From positions 1-64,000 of the forward strand of contig NZ_JAIGQB010000010.1 of the NCBI RefSeq assembly GCF_021083185.1: 64,000 nucleotides of DNA. Reading direction: 5' to 3'. Both the position numbers and the translations under genes were made by a program. The notes beneath the pieces were generated by a model. The model was not told where the DNA came from. It worked only from the letters and a program-made list of their open reading frames with translations, and did no database searches. Positions within the stretch are counted from its first letter, which is position 1. Each line of letters begins with the position of its first letter. Below are positions 19,006 through 28,312 of this stretch, in pieces. Origin of the DNA: Nocardioides furvisabuli (GTDB lineage: Bacteria > Actinomycetota > Actinomycetes > Propionibacteriales > Nocardioidaceae).

Positions 19006-20525
19006 CAGTGGCCTGCCTCGTCGATGGTGTTCAGGATGTTGACGCCGCGGAAGAGCGCCGACGGGCAGCCGTGGCTCACCGCCGCCACCTGGCCGGGCTG
19101 GGCCTTGCCGCAGTTGAACGCACCGCCGAGCACCCAGGTGTCGTGCCCTCCCACGGCCTCCATCGAGCCCCAGAAGTCGGTGGTCGTGGCCTGGTAGGCG
19201 ACGTCGCGGAGCATGCCGTCGAGCCGGCCGTCGGTGATCTTGTAGAACCGCTGGCCGGTGAACTGGAAGTTGAAGCGCTGCATGTCGATCGACCACGACT
19301 TGTCGCCGACGACGTAGATGCCGCGCTCGACGCGCGAGACGAGGTCGTCGGTGGCGAGGTCGTCGGTGCCGGGCATGAGCGACACGTTGGCCATCCGCTG
19401 GATCGGGATGTGGCCGGGGGAGTCGGCATAGGCGCAGCCGTTGGATCGACCGTCGTTCAGCTCGGGCTTCAGGTGCCCCATCGAGCGGTCGAGCTGGTAT
19501 CCGACGAGGACGCCGTCGCGCACGATGTCCCAGGCCTGCGTCTGCACGCCCTCGTCGTCGTAGCCGACGGTGGCCAGGCCGTGCTCCTGGGTGCGGTCGC
19601 CGCGGACGTTCATCACCTCGGAGCCGTACTGCAACGTGCCGAGCTTGTCGTAGGTGGCGAACGACGTGCCGGCGTAGTTGGCCTCGTAGCCCAGCGCCCG
19701 GTCGAGCTCGGTCGCGTGGCCGATGGACTCGTGGATCGTGAGCCAGAGGTTGGACGGGTCGACCACCAGGTCGTAGGAGCCGGCCTCGACACTGGGCGCC
19801 TTGAGCTTCTCCGCGAGCAGCTCGGGGACCTCGGCCAGCTCGGAGTCCCAGTCCCAGTGGGCGCCGGAGAGGTATTCCCAGCCACGGCCGACCGGCGGGG
19901 CGATCGAGGCCATCGAGTCGAAGATGCCGGTCTCCGCGTCCTCCCCGGTGGCCTCGAACCCGGGCTGGAGGCGTACGCGCTGCTGCGTGGTGCGGGTGCC
20001 GGACAGGTCGGCGTAGTACTTGTTCTCCTGCACCTGCTGCAGGAAGGCGGTCGCGTGGGCGACCGCGCTGCTCGCGCGCAGGCGCTCGGTCCACTCGACG
20101 AGCAGATCGGCCTTGTCGCGGGTGGGGACGTCGAGCGGGTTGACGTCGTAGCCGGAGATCCAGGTGACGTCGTCGTGCACCGGCTCGGGGGCCAGCTCGA
20201 CGGGGGTGGTGGTCATCGCCGCGGCCACGCGCGCCACGGCCACGGCCGTCTCGGCCAGGCGCCGCGCCTCGTCGTCGGTCAGCACCACGCCGGAGGCGAA
20301 GCCCCAGGCGCCGCCGTGGACCACCCGCACCGCGAACCCGAGGTCCTCGGCGTCGCTGGCGGTCTGGAGGTGGCCGTCGCGGGCGCCGAGGTACTGGTAG
20401 CGGTTGCGCTCGAAGCGGAAGTCCGCGTGGGTCGCACCCAGCTCCTGGGCCCTGGCCAGGGCGACGTCGCCGAGACGGCGGTGCGGCAGTTCGCTGAAGG
20501 TCGGGTCGAGCCCGGGCGCACTCAT
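19005..20525 (-). CDS. tldD: TldD family zinc metalloprotease
   Basis: 506 residues with the zinc site HESIGHATELDR (HExxxH) near residue 260 and the C-terminal GGAFNCGKAQPGQ segment typical of TldD. It is the catalytic half of a TldD/TldE complex with the downstream gene. ATG at 20525. Confidence 0.92.
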   Translation of the reverse strand: MSAPGLDPTFSELPHRRLGDVALARAQELGATHADFRFERNRYQYLGARDGHLQTASDAEDLGFAVRVVHGGAWGFASGVVLTDDEARRLAETAVAVARVAAAMTTTPVELAPEPVHDDVTWISGYDVNPLDVPTRDKADLLVEWTERLRASSAVAHATAFLQQVQENKYYADLSGTRTTQQRVRLQPGFEATGEDAETGIFDSMASIAPPVGRGWEYLSGAHWDWDSELAEVPELLAEKLKAPSVEAGSYDLVVDPSNLWLTIHESIGHATELDRALGYEANYAGTSFATYDKLGTLQYGSEVMNVRGDRTQEHGLATVGYDDEGVQTQAWDIVRDGVLVGYQLDRSMGHLKPELNDGRSNGCAYADSPGHIPIQRMANVSLMPGTDDLATDDLVSRVERGIYVVGDKSWSIDMQRFNFQFTGQRFYKITDGRLDGMLRDVAYQATTTDFWGSMEAVGGHDTWVLGGAFNCGKAQPGQVAAVSHGCPSALFRGVNILNTIDEAGH

Positions 20526-20567
20526 GGGAGCGAACCTATCCGAGCCACGGCCGGCGCTACGACCGGC

Positions 20568-23558
20568 TCAGGCCAGCTCCAGCGTCGTACGGCTGCCGGT
20601 GCGGCCTCGGTGCACGCGCAGCTGGGTGGGGATGCGGGTCTGGAGCTCGGGCACGTGGCTCACCACGCCGACCACCCGGCCCCCGTCGCGGAGCGTGTCG
20701 AGGGTGTCCATGACGTCCTCCAGCGTCTCGGAGTCGAGCGATCCGAACCCCTCGTCTACGAAGAGGGTCTCGAGGTCGGTGCCGCCGGCCTCCTCGGTGA
20801 TCACGTCGGCCAGGCCGAGGGCGAGGGCGAGGGAGACCACGAAGGTCTCCCCGCCGGACAGGGTCGCGGGGTCGCGGTCGTCACCGGTCCAGTCGTCGCG
20901 CACGACCAGGCTCAGGCCGCCACGTGTCTCGCCCGCACCGCGCTGCCCGGTGTGGACGAGGGAGTAGCGCTGGTCGCTCATCGTGGACAGCCGCAGGTTG
21001 GCCGCCTCCACGACCTGGCCGAGTCGGTGGGCGAGGACGTAGGCCGACAGCCGCATCTGGAGGCGGTTGTCGGGGTGCTTGCCCTCGACCATCGCGGCCA
21101 GGTCGGTGACCAGCTCGAGATCGTCGCGCACGGGGGTCCACGCCGCGAGGGCGACCTCCACCTCGTCGGCGAGCCCGCGAAGACGACGGCCGCGGTCGCG
21201 CAGGCTCATGTCGCGGTGGCGTTCCGCGGCGGCGGCCTCCTTCGCGCGGTGATGGGCCTGGGCCAGCGCCTCCAGGTCGGGCGGGTCGGCCGCAGCGGAG
21301 CGCACGAGGTCCTCGTCGGTCAGGAGCTCGGCGACCCGGGCGGCCTCCCGCTCGTGGCGCTCGACGAGGCGTTGGAGCTCGGCCACGTCGTCGTCGGACA
21401 GCCAGGACGCGGCGGCGGCCGTCGAGGAGTCGAACCCGGCGCGCCCGGCCAGCTCGTCGGCCGCCTGCTGGGTGCTGGTGGCGGTGGCGTCCGCGCGGGA
21501 GACCTCGGCGGTGAGGTCGCCGATGCGTTGCGCCAGTGACTCCACCTGCTGGTGGAAGGTGGTCAGGGCATCGAGGTCGACGTCGTCGGCATCGGGCACG
21601 ACGGCGGCGACCTGCTGTCGCAGCGCCTCGAGCCGGGAACCCAGTACTGCCGCCTCGGTGTCGTGCTGCGCGGTGGCGGCGACGAGCTCGTCGCGGGCGG
21701 CCGCGAGCGCGTCCTGCTCGGCACGCAGGGCGTCGACGCGTGCCTGGAGGGAGGGGAGGAGAGCTGCGTCGGCACGCGCCCGGTCCAGGCGTGCGAGCGC
21801 GGACTCCTCCTCGATCAACAGCTGCTCGACGGAGTCGCCCGACTCGGCCAGGGCGGCGGCGAGCTGGGACTCCAGGCCACGCACCTGCTGGGCGTGGGCC
21901 TCCACGACGACCTCGAGGTCGTCGACCTCGCGCCGGGCCTCTCGCTCGGCGGCCTCGTCGGGAGCACCGGGGGCGGGTGAAGCGAGGGAGGGGTGGTCGG
22001 CCGAGCCGCACACCGGGCAGCAGGCGCCTACGGCCAGCTTGCCGGCGATCTCGGCAGCCATGCCGTCGAGGCGCTGCTCGCGGATCTCCACGAGCGTCTC
22101 GCGGGCGAGGAGTCGGGTCTGCGCGGCCTCTGCGAGAGCGACCTCCGCCGTGACGAGCTGGGCGCCGATCGCCTCCGCAGAGCGAGCGGCGCGCAGCCGG
22201 ACGCGGAGCACCTCGAGGTCGCGGGAGAGGGCCTCGGCCGTGACCACCGAGTCCTGGGCGGCGCCCAGCGGCACGAGCGCCTGCTCGAGCGCGGCGGGAA
22301 CCTCGTCGGCACGCTCCTGCAGCTGTCGCAGTCGGGCCGCGGACTCCTCGCGCACCCGCTCCACCCGGGCCAGCTGTCGGGCGACGTCCACGGCCTGGCG
22401 CTGGAGGGGACGGACCCGGGCGATGTCGGTCAGGGCCCGGGTCGCGGCACGCCGGTGGTCCGCCACCTGCTGGTCGTCGAGGGACTCCTGCTCCAGCAGC
22501 TCGCGCAGGCGTCCACGAGCCTCAGCGGTCTGCTGCTCGAGGTCGTCGACGTCTCGGCGAGCCTGGATCGCGAGGTCGTGGAGCGGGCGGACCGCGCCGG
22601 CGCGCTGTGCCTTGTCGACGCGTCGCCGGCGACTCGCGTGCTCCGGCTCGGCGGCCTCCACGGCGGCGTGGGCGCGGCGGGCGGCGGCGTACGTCGCGCG
22701 GAGTCCCGCCAGCTCGATCCCGGCAGCCGACGCCTCGGACGCGGCCACCTCCTCCGCAGAGGCGTTCTCGACGGCGATCGCCTGCTCCACCGATGCGGTG
22801 ACCGCGGCCTCGCTCAGCCCCCGCAGCCAGTCCTGGAGTGCGGTGGGATCGGCGGACCAGTCGTCCGGAGCCTGGTCGTCGGCGACCTCGCTCACCCGGC
22901 TGACGAGGTCCGCGACCGCGCGGTGGTGCGCGTCGCCCGTGCGGCGCAGCTCGATCCGCCGGTCGCGCAGCCAGCGCTCGGTGCGGTCGAAGCGGCCCGT
23001 CTGGAACACCTGCTGCAGGAGGGCGTGGCGCTCCTCCGAGCGCGCCCGCAGGAAGGCCTGGAACCTGCCCTGCGGCAGGAGGGCGACCTGGCAGAACTGG
23101 GGGAGGGTCATGCCGACGAGGCGGGTCACGAGGTGCCCGGTCTCGTCGAGGCGGGTGCTGAGCGGGTGCCAGGCATCGGCGCCGTCGTCGTCTGCCCGGC
23201 GCTCGGAGATGACGACGCGGGCCTGCTCGGTGGTGGTGCCCTGGCCGCGGCGCTTGGGGCGCGTCCAGGCGGGGGAGCGCTCGATCCGGAACCGTCGACC
23301 CGACATCGTCGCCTCGAGCACGACCCGCGGAGCGACGTCGGCGGCGGCGTGGTCGGAGCGCAGCCGCTTGGCGACGGCGCGGTCGCCGGGCACGTCGCCG
23401 TAGAGGGCGAAGCAGACGGCGTCGAGGATGCTGGACTTGCCGGCGCCCGTGGGACCGCTCAGCAGGAACAGCCCAGCGTCCGAGAGCGCGTCGAAGTCGA
23501 CGCGGGACGCCTCGGCGAACGGGCCGAACGCGACCACCTCGAGGTGGTGCAGCCTCAT
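20568..23558 (-). CDS. sbcC: SbcC-type SMC-like exonuclease ATPase
   Basis: 996 residues. Walker A GPTGAGKSSILDAVCFALYGD (about 35-55), two long coiled coils around a zinc hook CCPVCGSADHP (about 512), ABC signature LSGGETFVVSLALALGLAD (about 895) and Walker B LFVDEGFGSLD. With SbcD it opens hairpins and trims double-strand ends. The ATG overlaps the sbcD stop by 4 bases (ATGA). Confidence 0.95.
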   Translation of the reverse strand: MRLHHLEVVAFGPFAEASRVDFDALSDAGLFLLSGPTGAGKSSILDAVCFALYGDVPGDRAVAKRLRSDHAAADVAPRVVLEATMSGRRFRIERSPAWTRPKRRGQGTTTEQARVVISERRADDDGADAWHPLSTRLDETGHLVTRLVGMTLPQFCQVALLPQGRFQAFLRARSEERHALLQQVFQTGRFDRTERWLRDRRIELRRTGDAHHRAVADLVSRVSEVADDQAPDDWSADPTALQDWLRGLSEAAVTASVEQAIAVENASAEEVAASEASAAGIELAGLRATYAAARRAHAAVEAAEPEHASRRRRVDKAQRAGAVRPLHDLAIQARRDVDDLEQQTAEARGRLRELLEQESLDDQQVADHRRAATRALTDIARVRPLQRQAVDVARQLARVERVREESAARLRQLQERADEVPAALEQALVPLGAAQDSVVTAEALSRDLEVLRVRLRAARSAEAIGAQLVTAEVALAEAAQTRLLARETLVEIREQRLDGMAAEIAGKLAVGACCPVCGSADHPSLASPAPGAPDEAAEREARREVDDLEVVVEAHAQQVRGLESQLAAALAESGDSVEQLLIEEESALARLDRARADAALLPSLQARVDALRAEQDALAAARDELVAATAQHDTEAAVLGSRLEALRQQVAAVVPDADDVDLDALTTFHQQVESLAQRIGDLTAEVSRADATATSTQQAADELAGRAGFDSSTAAAASWLSDDDVAELQRLVERHEREAARVAELLTDEDLVRSAAADPPDLEALAQAHHRAKEAAAAERHRDMSLRDRGRRLRGLADEVEVALAAWTPVRDDLELVTDLAAMVEGKHPDNRLQMRLSAYVLAHRLGQVVEAANLRLSTMSDQRYSLVHTGQRGAGETRGGLSLVVRDDWTGDDRDPATLSGGETFVVSLALALGLADVITEEAGGTDLETLFVDEGFGSLDSETLEDVMDTLDTLRDGGRVVGVVSHVPELQTRIPTQLRVHRGRTGSRTTLELA

Positions 23559-24745
23559 GCGGACCTACCTCCGTCGTTGTCGCTGCCGAGGCTCGCACCG
23601 ACGAGGACGTCGAGCTCGGGGTCGTGGCAGCAGGCGTCGAAGGCGTCCTGGAGCAGCGCGGACTCAGCGGGGGTGGCCTCCACGCCGCGCACGTGGCGGA
23701 CGAAGTCGAGCGCGATGGCGTGGTCACTGGTGCCGGGGGCCGGACGTCCGGGGGCCTGCACGTCGGTCACCGGGGCGGGGAACTGCAGCACGAGCGTGCG
23801 CGGGAAGCGTCGTCGCAGCTGCTCCATCGCGCGAGCAGGGCGCGGCACGTCGGTGAGGGTGGCCTGGACCCAGTCCTGCTCGCGGTCGGCGAGCGACCGG
23901 TCCGTGAGCAGGTCGGCGAGCGAGCCGCTGATGCGCGAGAGCCGACGCGGGACGGGCGCGTCGATCCACCGCGCGGAGGCGAATCCCTTGGCGTTGAGCT
24001 CGACCAACCAGCTGCCCTTGACCTGGTCGGCCTCGGAGAAGGAGTAGGCCAGCGGCGAGCCGGAGTAGCGCAGTGCGTCGGACAGCACGTGGGGGCCGTG
24101 CAGGTGGCCCAGCGCGGTGTAGTCGATGCCGTCGAAGGTGCTGGTCGCGACCCGTGAGACCCCGCCCACGCTGATGTCGCGCTCGGACTCCGACGGGGTG
24201 GCGCCGGCCACGAACGCGTGGGCCAGCACCACCGAGCGGGTCTTCGTGCGCGCGGCCAGGTCGCGGCGTACGCGGGTCATCGCCTCGGACAGCGCCGCCT
24301 CGTGGCTGCGGTGGCCCAGCGACCACGGCTCGAGGAGGGCGGACGGGTCGAGGAAGGGGATCGCGTGGATCGCGACGTCGCCGTGGCGGTCCTTGAGCAC
24401 GACGGGGCTGCCGACCGAGGCGGCGCTGGTGCGGACGAAGACGCCCGCGGCGTCCATCAGGCGGGAGCCGAAGCCGAGGCGCTGGGCGCTGTCGTGGTTG
24501 CCGCTGCTGACCACGACCTTGGCACGCGACGCGGCGAGACGGGCGAACGTCTCGTCCGCGAGCGCGACGGCGTCGACGTGGGGGAGAGCGCGGTCGTAGA
24601 CGTCGCCCGAGACCACCACGACGTCGACCTTCTCCGCCTCGACGACCTCGAGCAGGTGGTCGACGAACGCACCCTGGTGCCCGAGGAGGTCCTCGCGGTG
24701 GAAGGACCTCCCGAGGTGCCAGTCGGAGGTGTGGAGGATGCGCAC
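23555..24745 (-). CDS. sbcD: SbcD-type exonuclease nuclease subunit
   Basis: 396 residues of the Mre11/SbcD calcineurin-like family: HTSDWHLG, SGDVYDRALP, SSGNHDSAQRLG, ALGHLHGP supply the two-metal site. GTG at 24745 begins exactly at the family start RILHTSDWHLG and TACGGT (24752-24757) lies 6 bases before it, so the gene is probably leaderless. It forms an operon with sbcC. Confidence 0.94.
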   Translation of the reverse strand: MRILHTSDWHLGRSFHREDLLGHQGAFVDHLLEVVEAEKVDVVVVSGDVYDRALPHVDAVALADETFARLAASRAKVVVSSGNHDSAQRLGFGSRLMDAAGVFVRTSAASVGSPVVLKDRHGDVAIHAIPFLDPSALLEPWSLGHRSHEAALSEAMTRVRRDLAARTKTRSVVLAHAFVAGATPSESERDISVGGVSRVATSTFDGIDYTALGHLHGPHVLSDALRYSGSPLAYSFSEADQVKGSWLVELNAKGFASARWIDAPVPRRLSRISGSLADLLTDRSLADREQDWVQATLTDVPRPARAMEQLRRRFPRTLVLQFPAPVTDVQAPGRPAPGTSDHAIALDFVRHVRGVEATPAESALLQDAFDACCHDPELDVLVGASLGSDNDGGRSA

Positions 24746-24751
24746 GTGACG

Positions 24752-24757
24752 ACCGTA
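24752..24757 (-). promoter_or_regulatory. -10 box TACGGT, leaderless promoter of sbcDC
   Basis: Read on the minus strand, TACGGT is 6 bases from the GTG at 24745. Confidence 0.55.
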
Positions 24758-24801
24758 GGACGCCGCACCGACAGCGGTGGGCCACCACGCCGCGAGGGCG
24801 C

Positions 24802-25629
24802 TCAGCAGTAGCGGACGGAGCGCCCCGGGGAGGTGAATCCCCACAGGTCGATGCCGGCGTTTTCGGCGAGGCGGGCCGCCAGGCTGGTGGGCGCCCCGAC
24901 GGCGACGATGGAGCCGACGCCGCTGGCGGCGGCCTTCTGGACCAGCTCGAAGCCGACCCGTCCGCTGAGCACGAGGCACGCGGCGGCCGCCGGCTCACCG
25001 GCCAGCACGCGGGCGCCCACGACCTTGTCGACCGCGTTGTGGCGCCCCACGTCCTCGCGCACGACCAGCAGCGTGCCGTCGGCATCGGCGAGCCCCGCGG
25101 CGTGCACCCCGCCGGTGCGCTCGAAGAGGGTCTGGCGCTCACGCAGCGCGTCGGGCAGACGTCGTACGACGTCAGCGTGTGGGCGCGGTCCCGCCCACGG
25201 CGCCGCCGTCCGGGCGGTGAGCGCGTCCTCGACGCTGTCCTTGCCGCAGACCCCGCAGGCCGATGATCCGGCGGAGGCGGAGACGTGCCGGTGGGGGAGG
25301 TCCGCAGCATCGGTCAGCGTCACGGTGACGACGTTGAACTCCTGCTCGGGAGCCAGGTCGGTGTCGGTGCAGTAGGCCACCTGCGTGAGCGCGGCGGGGT
25401 CGGCCACCCCCTCGTGCACCAGCCACCCGGCGGCGAGCTCGAAGTCGTGGCCAGGGGTGCGCATCGTGACCCAGGCACGCCGCGGCGGGAGCGCCCCGGC
25501 GCGGACGCGGATCTCCAGCGGCTCCTCGGTGATGAGTCGGTCCTCTCGGGGGACCTCACGCTCGGGGAAGTGCTCCACGACCCGGGTCCGGACCGAGGGA
25601 CCGGGACGTCTGACGCGCTCGCTCACCAC
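24802..25629 (-). CDS. fdhD: formate dehydrogenase accessory sulfurtransferase FdhD
   Basis: 275 residues. The catalytic CxxC is CGVCGKDSVEDAL (about 130), followed by FERTGGVHAAGLAD, VREDVGRHNAVDKVVGA and LSGRVGFELVQKA, all diagnostic. FdhD passes sulfur from IscS to the molybdenum cofactor of formate dehydrogenase. No formate dehydrogenase gene is in the window. TAGGGT 6 bases before the GTG at 25629 indicates a leaderless transcript. Confidence 0.93.
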   Translation of the reverse strand: MVSERVRRPGPSVRTRVVEHFPEREVPREDRLITEEPLEIRVRAGALPPRRAWVTMRTPGHDFELAAGWLVHEGVADPAALTQVAYCTDTDLAPEQEFNVVTVTLTDAADLPHRHVSASAGSSACGVCGKDSVEDALTARTAAPWAGPRPHADVVRRLPDALRERQTLFERTGGVHAAGLADADGTLLVVREDVGRHNAVDKVVGARVLAGEPAAAACLVLSGRVGFELVQKAAASGVGSIVAVGAPTSLAARLAENAGIDLWGFTSPGRSVRYC

Positions 25630-25635
25630 CCGTCG

Positions 25636-25641
25636 ACCCTA
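25636..25641 (-). promoter_or_regulatory. -10 box TAGGGT, leaderless promoter of fdhD
   Basis: On the minus strand TAGGGT is followed by CGACGG and the GTG at 25629. Confidence 0.6.
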
Positions 25642-25727
25642 ACCGCAGGGCGGTCGCGACCAGGCGTCGGCAGGTGGTCGAGATCACCCCGTCCGCGATG
25701 CAGGGGAGGACCGACGGGGTCACTAGC

Positions 25728-25763
25728 ATGTAAGAGTCGCGATCGCGCGACCACATCTTACAT
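25728..25763. promoter_or_regulatory. nested inverted repeat upstream of a small ORF
   Basis: ATGTAAGA (25728-25735) pairs with TCTTACAT (25756-25763), and inside it GTCGCG (25736-25741) pairs with CGCGAC (25746-25751) around ATCG. The right arm carries a 4-base bulge. Together they could form a 14-bp hairpin, or serve as an operator in DNA. It lies 27 bases before the small ORF at 25790 and about 100 bases upstream of fdhD on the other strand. Confidence 0.5.
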
Positions 25764-25789
25764 TCACTGCTCATCACGTGGAGGGCCGG

Positions 25790-25957
25790 ATGCCCTCGGA
25801 AGGACAGATCTCCATGATCTCGCAGCTGCACCTCGCCCTGAGCCTCGTCGATGCACGGGCCCACTCGGTCGAGGACCAAGCCCTCCTGCGGAGCGTGGAG
25901 ATCGCCCGACGTGAGGAGCGCCGCGCTCGTCGCGCAGGGCGTCGCGCCCCACGCTGA
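25790..25957 (+). CDS. 55-residue basic small protein, unknown
   Basis: The reading starts MPSEGQISMISQLHLALSLV and ends in an arginine-rich tail (ARREERRARRAGRRAPR), so the protein would be an amphipathic helix with a nucleic-acid-like basic end. GGAGGG lies 6 bases before the ATG, an unusually good ribosome site for this window, and the inverted repeat at 25728-25763 sits just upstream. A second ATG is at 25814. No family is recognised. The call rests on ribosome site and position only. Confidence 0.45.
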   Translation: MPSEGQISMISQLHLALSLVDARAHSVEDQALLRSVEIARREERRARRAGRRAPR

Positions 25958-25993
25958 CCCCGCGCCAGAACCCCCTCTGGCAGGGTGTCCTGC

Positions 25994-26446
25994 ATGACGG
26001 ACGAGACCCTGCGCAGCGTCGACATCACCCGCATCGGCCCGGCCCGCTTCAAGGCCACCAACGCCCGTGGTGGGGAGACCTTCTTCGGCACCGGGGGAGA
26101 CGACCCCGACTTCACGCCGGTCGAGCTCCTCCTGGCCGCGATCGCCGGATGCAGCGCGCTCGATGTCGAGGCGATCACGCACAAGCGCACGACCAGCACC
26201 CGCTTCGACGTACGAGCCGAGGGCGAGAAGGTGCGCGACGAGCACGGCAACCACCTGACCGGGCTGCGGGTGTCCTTCGAGGTGGAGTTCCCCGAAGGAC
26301 CCGACGGCGACGCTGCACGCGACCGGGTGCAGTCGGCCATCGCGATGTCGCGCGACCGCTTGTGCACGGTCTCGCGGACCGTGCAGCTGGGCGAGGACGT
26401 CGTCTACGACGACCTGGCCCCGGAGGAGCCCGTCAGCCGACCGTGA
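25994..26446 (+). CDS. OsmC family protein
   Basis: 150 residues with the two redox cysteines of the OsmC/Ohr fold: C53 in LLLAAIAGCSALDVEA and C124 in RDRLCTVSRTV. OsmC proteins reduce organic hydroperoxides using bound thiols. A CAGGGT element sits 7 bases before the ATG at 25994, so it is likely leaderless. The last 14 bases overlap the end of the convergent PPIase gene. Confidence 0.87.
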   Translation: MTDETLRSVDITRIGPARFKATNARGGETFFGTGGDDPDFTPVELLLAAIAGCSALDVEAITHKRTTSTRFDVRAEGEKVRDEHGNHLTGLRVSFEVEFPEGPDGDAARDRVQSAIAMSRDRLCTVSRTVQLGEDVVYDDLAPEEPVSRP

Positions 26447-27149
26447 CCGACTCGATCGTGACGTCCTCGTTGGGGGCGCCGCCACCCGCGGGGTTGGCGT
26501 TGTCGTTGCCCACCGCGGCGATCTCGTCGAGCACCTCGAGGCCCGCGGCGTCGATCGTGCCGAACACGTTGTAGCTCGGCGGGAACTGCGAGTCGCGGAA
26601 GACGAGGAAGAACTGCGAGCCGTTGGTGTCGGGCCCGGCGTTGGCCATGGCCAGGGTGCCGGCGGGGTAGGCCTCGTCGCCGGTCAGCTCGTCGGCGAAG
26701 GAGTAGCCCGCGCCGCCCGCTCCGGTGCCGGTCGGGTCACCGCACTGGAGGATGCCGAAGCCCTCCATGTCGCCGATGCGCGGGCACGGGGTGTCGTCGT
26801 AGAACCCCTGCTCGGCCAGTGAGACGAACGAGTTGACCGTGCACGGCGCGCTTTCGGCGTCGAGGGTGAGGCCGATGTCGCCGAAGTTGGTCGTGATGGT
26901 CGCAGCGACCGTGCCCTCGGCCTGCGCGTCGGCGTCCGGCGCCTCGACCTCGCGGGCGGCCTCGCGGCCGTCCTCGGGGTACTCGCACGTGGCCGTCTCG
27001 CCGGAGGCCGTGCTCTCCGAGGACGACTCCGAGCTGCCGGCGGGGTCCGACGCGGTGTCGTCGCCGCTGTCACCGCACCCGGCGAGGACGAGGACGGACA
27101 GGCACGCCAGGACGGCGGCAGGACGCTTCAGTGCGGGTCGCTTCGACAT
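26433..27149 (-). CDS. cyclophilin-type peptidyl-prolyl isomerase lipoprotein
   Basis: 238 residues. An N-terminal lipobox (CLSVLVLAGC, about 16-25) marks a membrane-anchored lipoprotein, then a Ser/Glu/Asp-rich linker and a cyclophilin domain from about residue 70 (ATITTNFGDIGLTLDAESAPCTVNSFVSLA, GTLAMANAGPDTNGSQFFLVF). It would catalyse proline isomerisation in exported proteins. TACGAT lies 7 bases before the ATG at 27149, so leaderless transcription is likely. Confidence 0.9.
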   Translation of the reverse strand: MSKRPALKRPAAVLACLSVLVLAGCGDSGDDTASDPAGSSESSSESTASGETATCEYPEDGREAAREVEAPDADAQAEGTVAATITTNFGDIGLTLDAESAPCTVNSFVSLAEQGFYDDTPCPRIGDMEGFGILQCGDPTGTGAGGAGYSFADELTGDEAYPAGTLAMANAGPDTNGSQFFLVFRDSQFPPSYNVFGTIDAAGLEVLDEIAAVGNDNANPAGGGAPNEDVTIESVTVG

Positions 27150-27175
27150 GCGGGCGATCGTAGGCGAGCCGCGCC

Positions 27176-28015
27176 TCACATCTCCTCGTGGGTGTCGGGG
27201 TCGCCGCCGAACAGGCGCCCGTCGTCCTCGCCGAGGGCGGTGATGGCCGCCATCTCGCCGTCGGAGAGCTCGAAGCCGAAGACGTCGAGGTTCTGCGCCT
27301 GGCGTCCCGCGTCGGCCGACTTGGGGATCGGCACGGATCCGAGCTGGACGTGCCAGCGCAGGATGACCTGGCCGGGGGAGACGTCGTGGGCGCGCGCCGC
27401 GGAGGTGACGGCGTCCTCGTCGAGCGGGGCACGACGCTTGCCCATCGGGCTCCACGCCTCGGTACGGATGCCGAGGCGCTCGTGCACCTCGCGCATCCGG
27501 TCCTGCGGGAAGCGCGGGTGCAGCTCGACCTGGTTGACCGCGGGCGTGACGCCGGTGTCGTCGATGATGCGGGCGAGGTGATCCTCGGTGAAGTTCGAGA
27601 CACCGATGGAGCGGACCAGTCCGTCCTTCTGCAGCTGCACGAGCGCGCGCCATGCCTCGACGTACTTCCCCTGGCTGGGGTTGGGCCAGTGGATGAGGTG
27701 CAGGTCGGTGTGCTCGAGGCCGAGACGCTCCAGCGAGCCGCGCACCGAGGCGATGGCGTCGTCGTAGCCGTGGTGGCGGCCGGGGATCTTGCTGGCCACG
27801 AGCACCTCGTCGCGAGCGAGCCCGGAGCGACGCAGCGCCTCGCCGACCTCGAACTCGTTCTCGTAGTTCACCGCGGTGTCGAGCAGCCGGTAGCCGGCTT
27901 CCAGTGCGCTGAGGATCGCGCCGGTGCCGGCCTCGCCGCGCAGCGGGTACGTGCCGAAGCCGATCGCCGGGATCGGGGTGCCGTCGTTCAGGGCGTACGT
28001 CGGGATGTCAGCCAT
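27176..28015 (-). CDS. aldo/keto reductase
   Basis: 279 residues of an NADPH-dependent (alpha/beta)8 reductase. The catalytic tetrad is visible as D46, Y51, K76 and H109 (DTAVNYENE, ASKIPG, LHLIHWPNP), and VPIPKSADAGRQAQN binds the cofactor. Size and motifs fit the 2,5-diketo-gluconate-reductase-like class; the substrate is not evident. TACGGT lies 7 bases before the ATG at 28015. Confidence 0.9.
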   Translation of the reverse strand: MADIPTYALNDGTPIPAIGFGTYPLRGEAGTGAILSALEAGYRLLDTAVNYENEFEVGEALRRSGLARDEVLVASKIPGRHHGYDDAIASVRGSLERLGLEHTDLHLIHWPNPSQGKYVEAWRALVQLQKDGLVRSIGVSNFTEDHLARIIDDTGVTPAVNQVELHPRFPQDRMREVHERLGIRTEAWSPMGKRRAPLDEDAVTSAARAHDVSPGQVILRWHVQLGSVPIPKSADAGRQAQNLDVFGFELSDGEMAAITALGEDDGRLFGGDPDTHEEM

Positions 28016-28312
28016 GCGTCCAACCGTAGGGGACGTCCGACACCGGTGTAGTTCGTGGCCGCTGGCGGGGAGGGCCCGACCCCCTCTATCTGACATAATG
28101 TCAGTTATCGGCGAACCGGGTGGAGTCCAGCCCACAGGGGCATATACGGCCAGATGCAGGTGCGGAGTCCCTCGTCTCTGCCACTCCACCACCCAGTGCC
28201 ACCGGCTAGTCCAGCACGCAACTCCGTCGCTTGCGGGACGCCCCCGCCGGGAACGCTCTCGTGCTTGATGCGGAACGATCGACCCGCAGCCCCGAGAGAC
28301 ATGTCAGCTGCG
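28016..28312. other. 297-bp gene-free stretch with a CTGACAT dyad
   Basis: Apart from the promoter of the aldo/keto reductase, it holds the perfect dyad CTGACAT-A-ATGTCAG at 28090-28104, embedded in unusually AT-rich sequence (TATCTGACATAATGTCAGTT). This sits at the boundary where base composition drops, so it may be an attachment or recombination site for the insert at about 28.1-29.95 kb, or an operator. No gene was seen in it. Confidence 0.4.

Noticed and set aside
18990-21539. 849-codon plus-strand reading opposite tldD and sbcC
   Set aside because: Covers the ends of three convincing minus-strand genes and has no domain.
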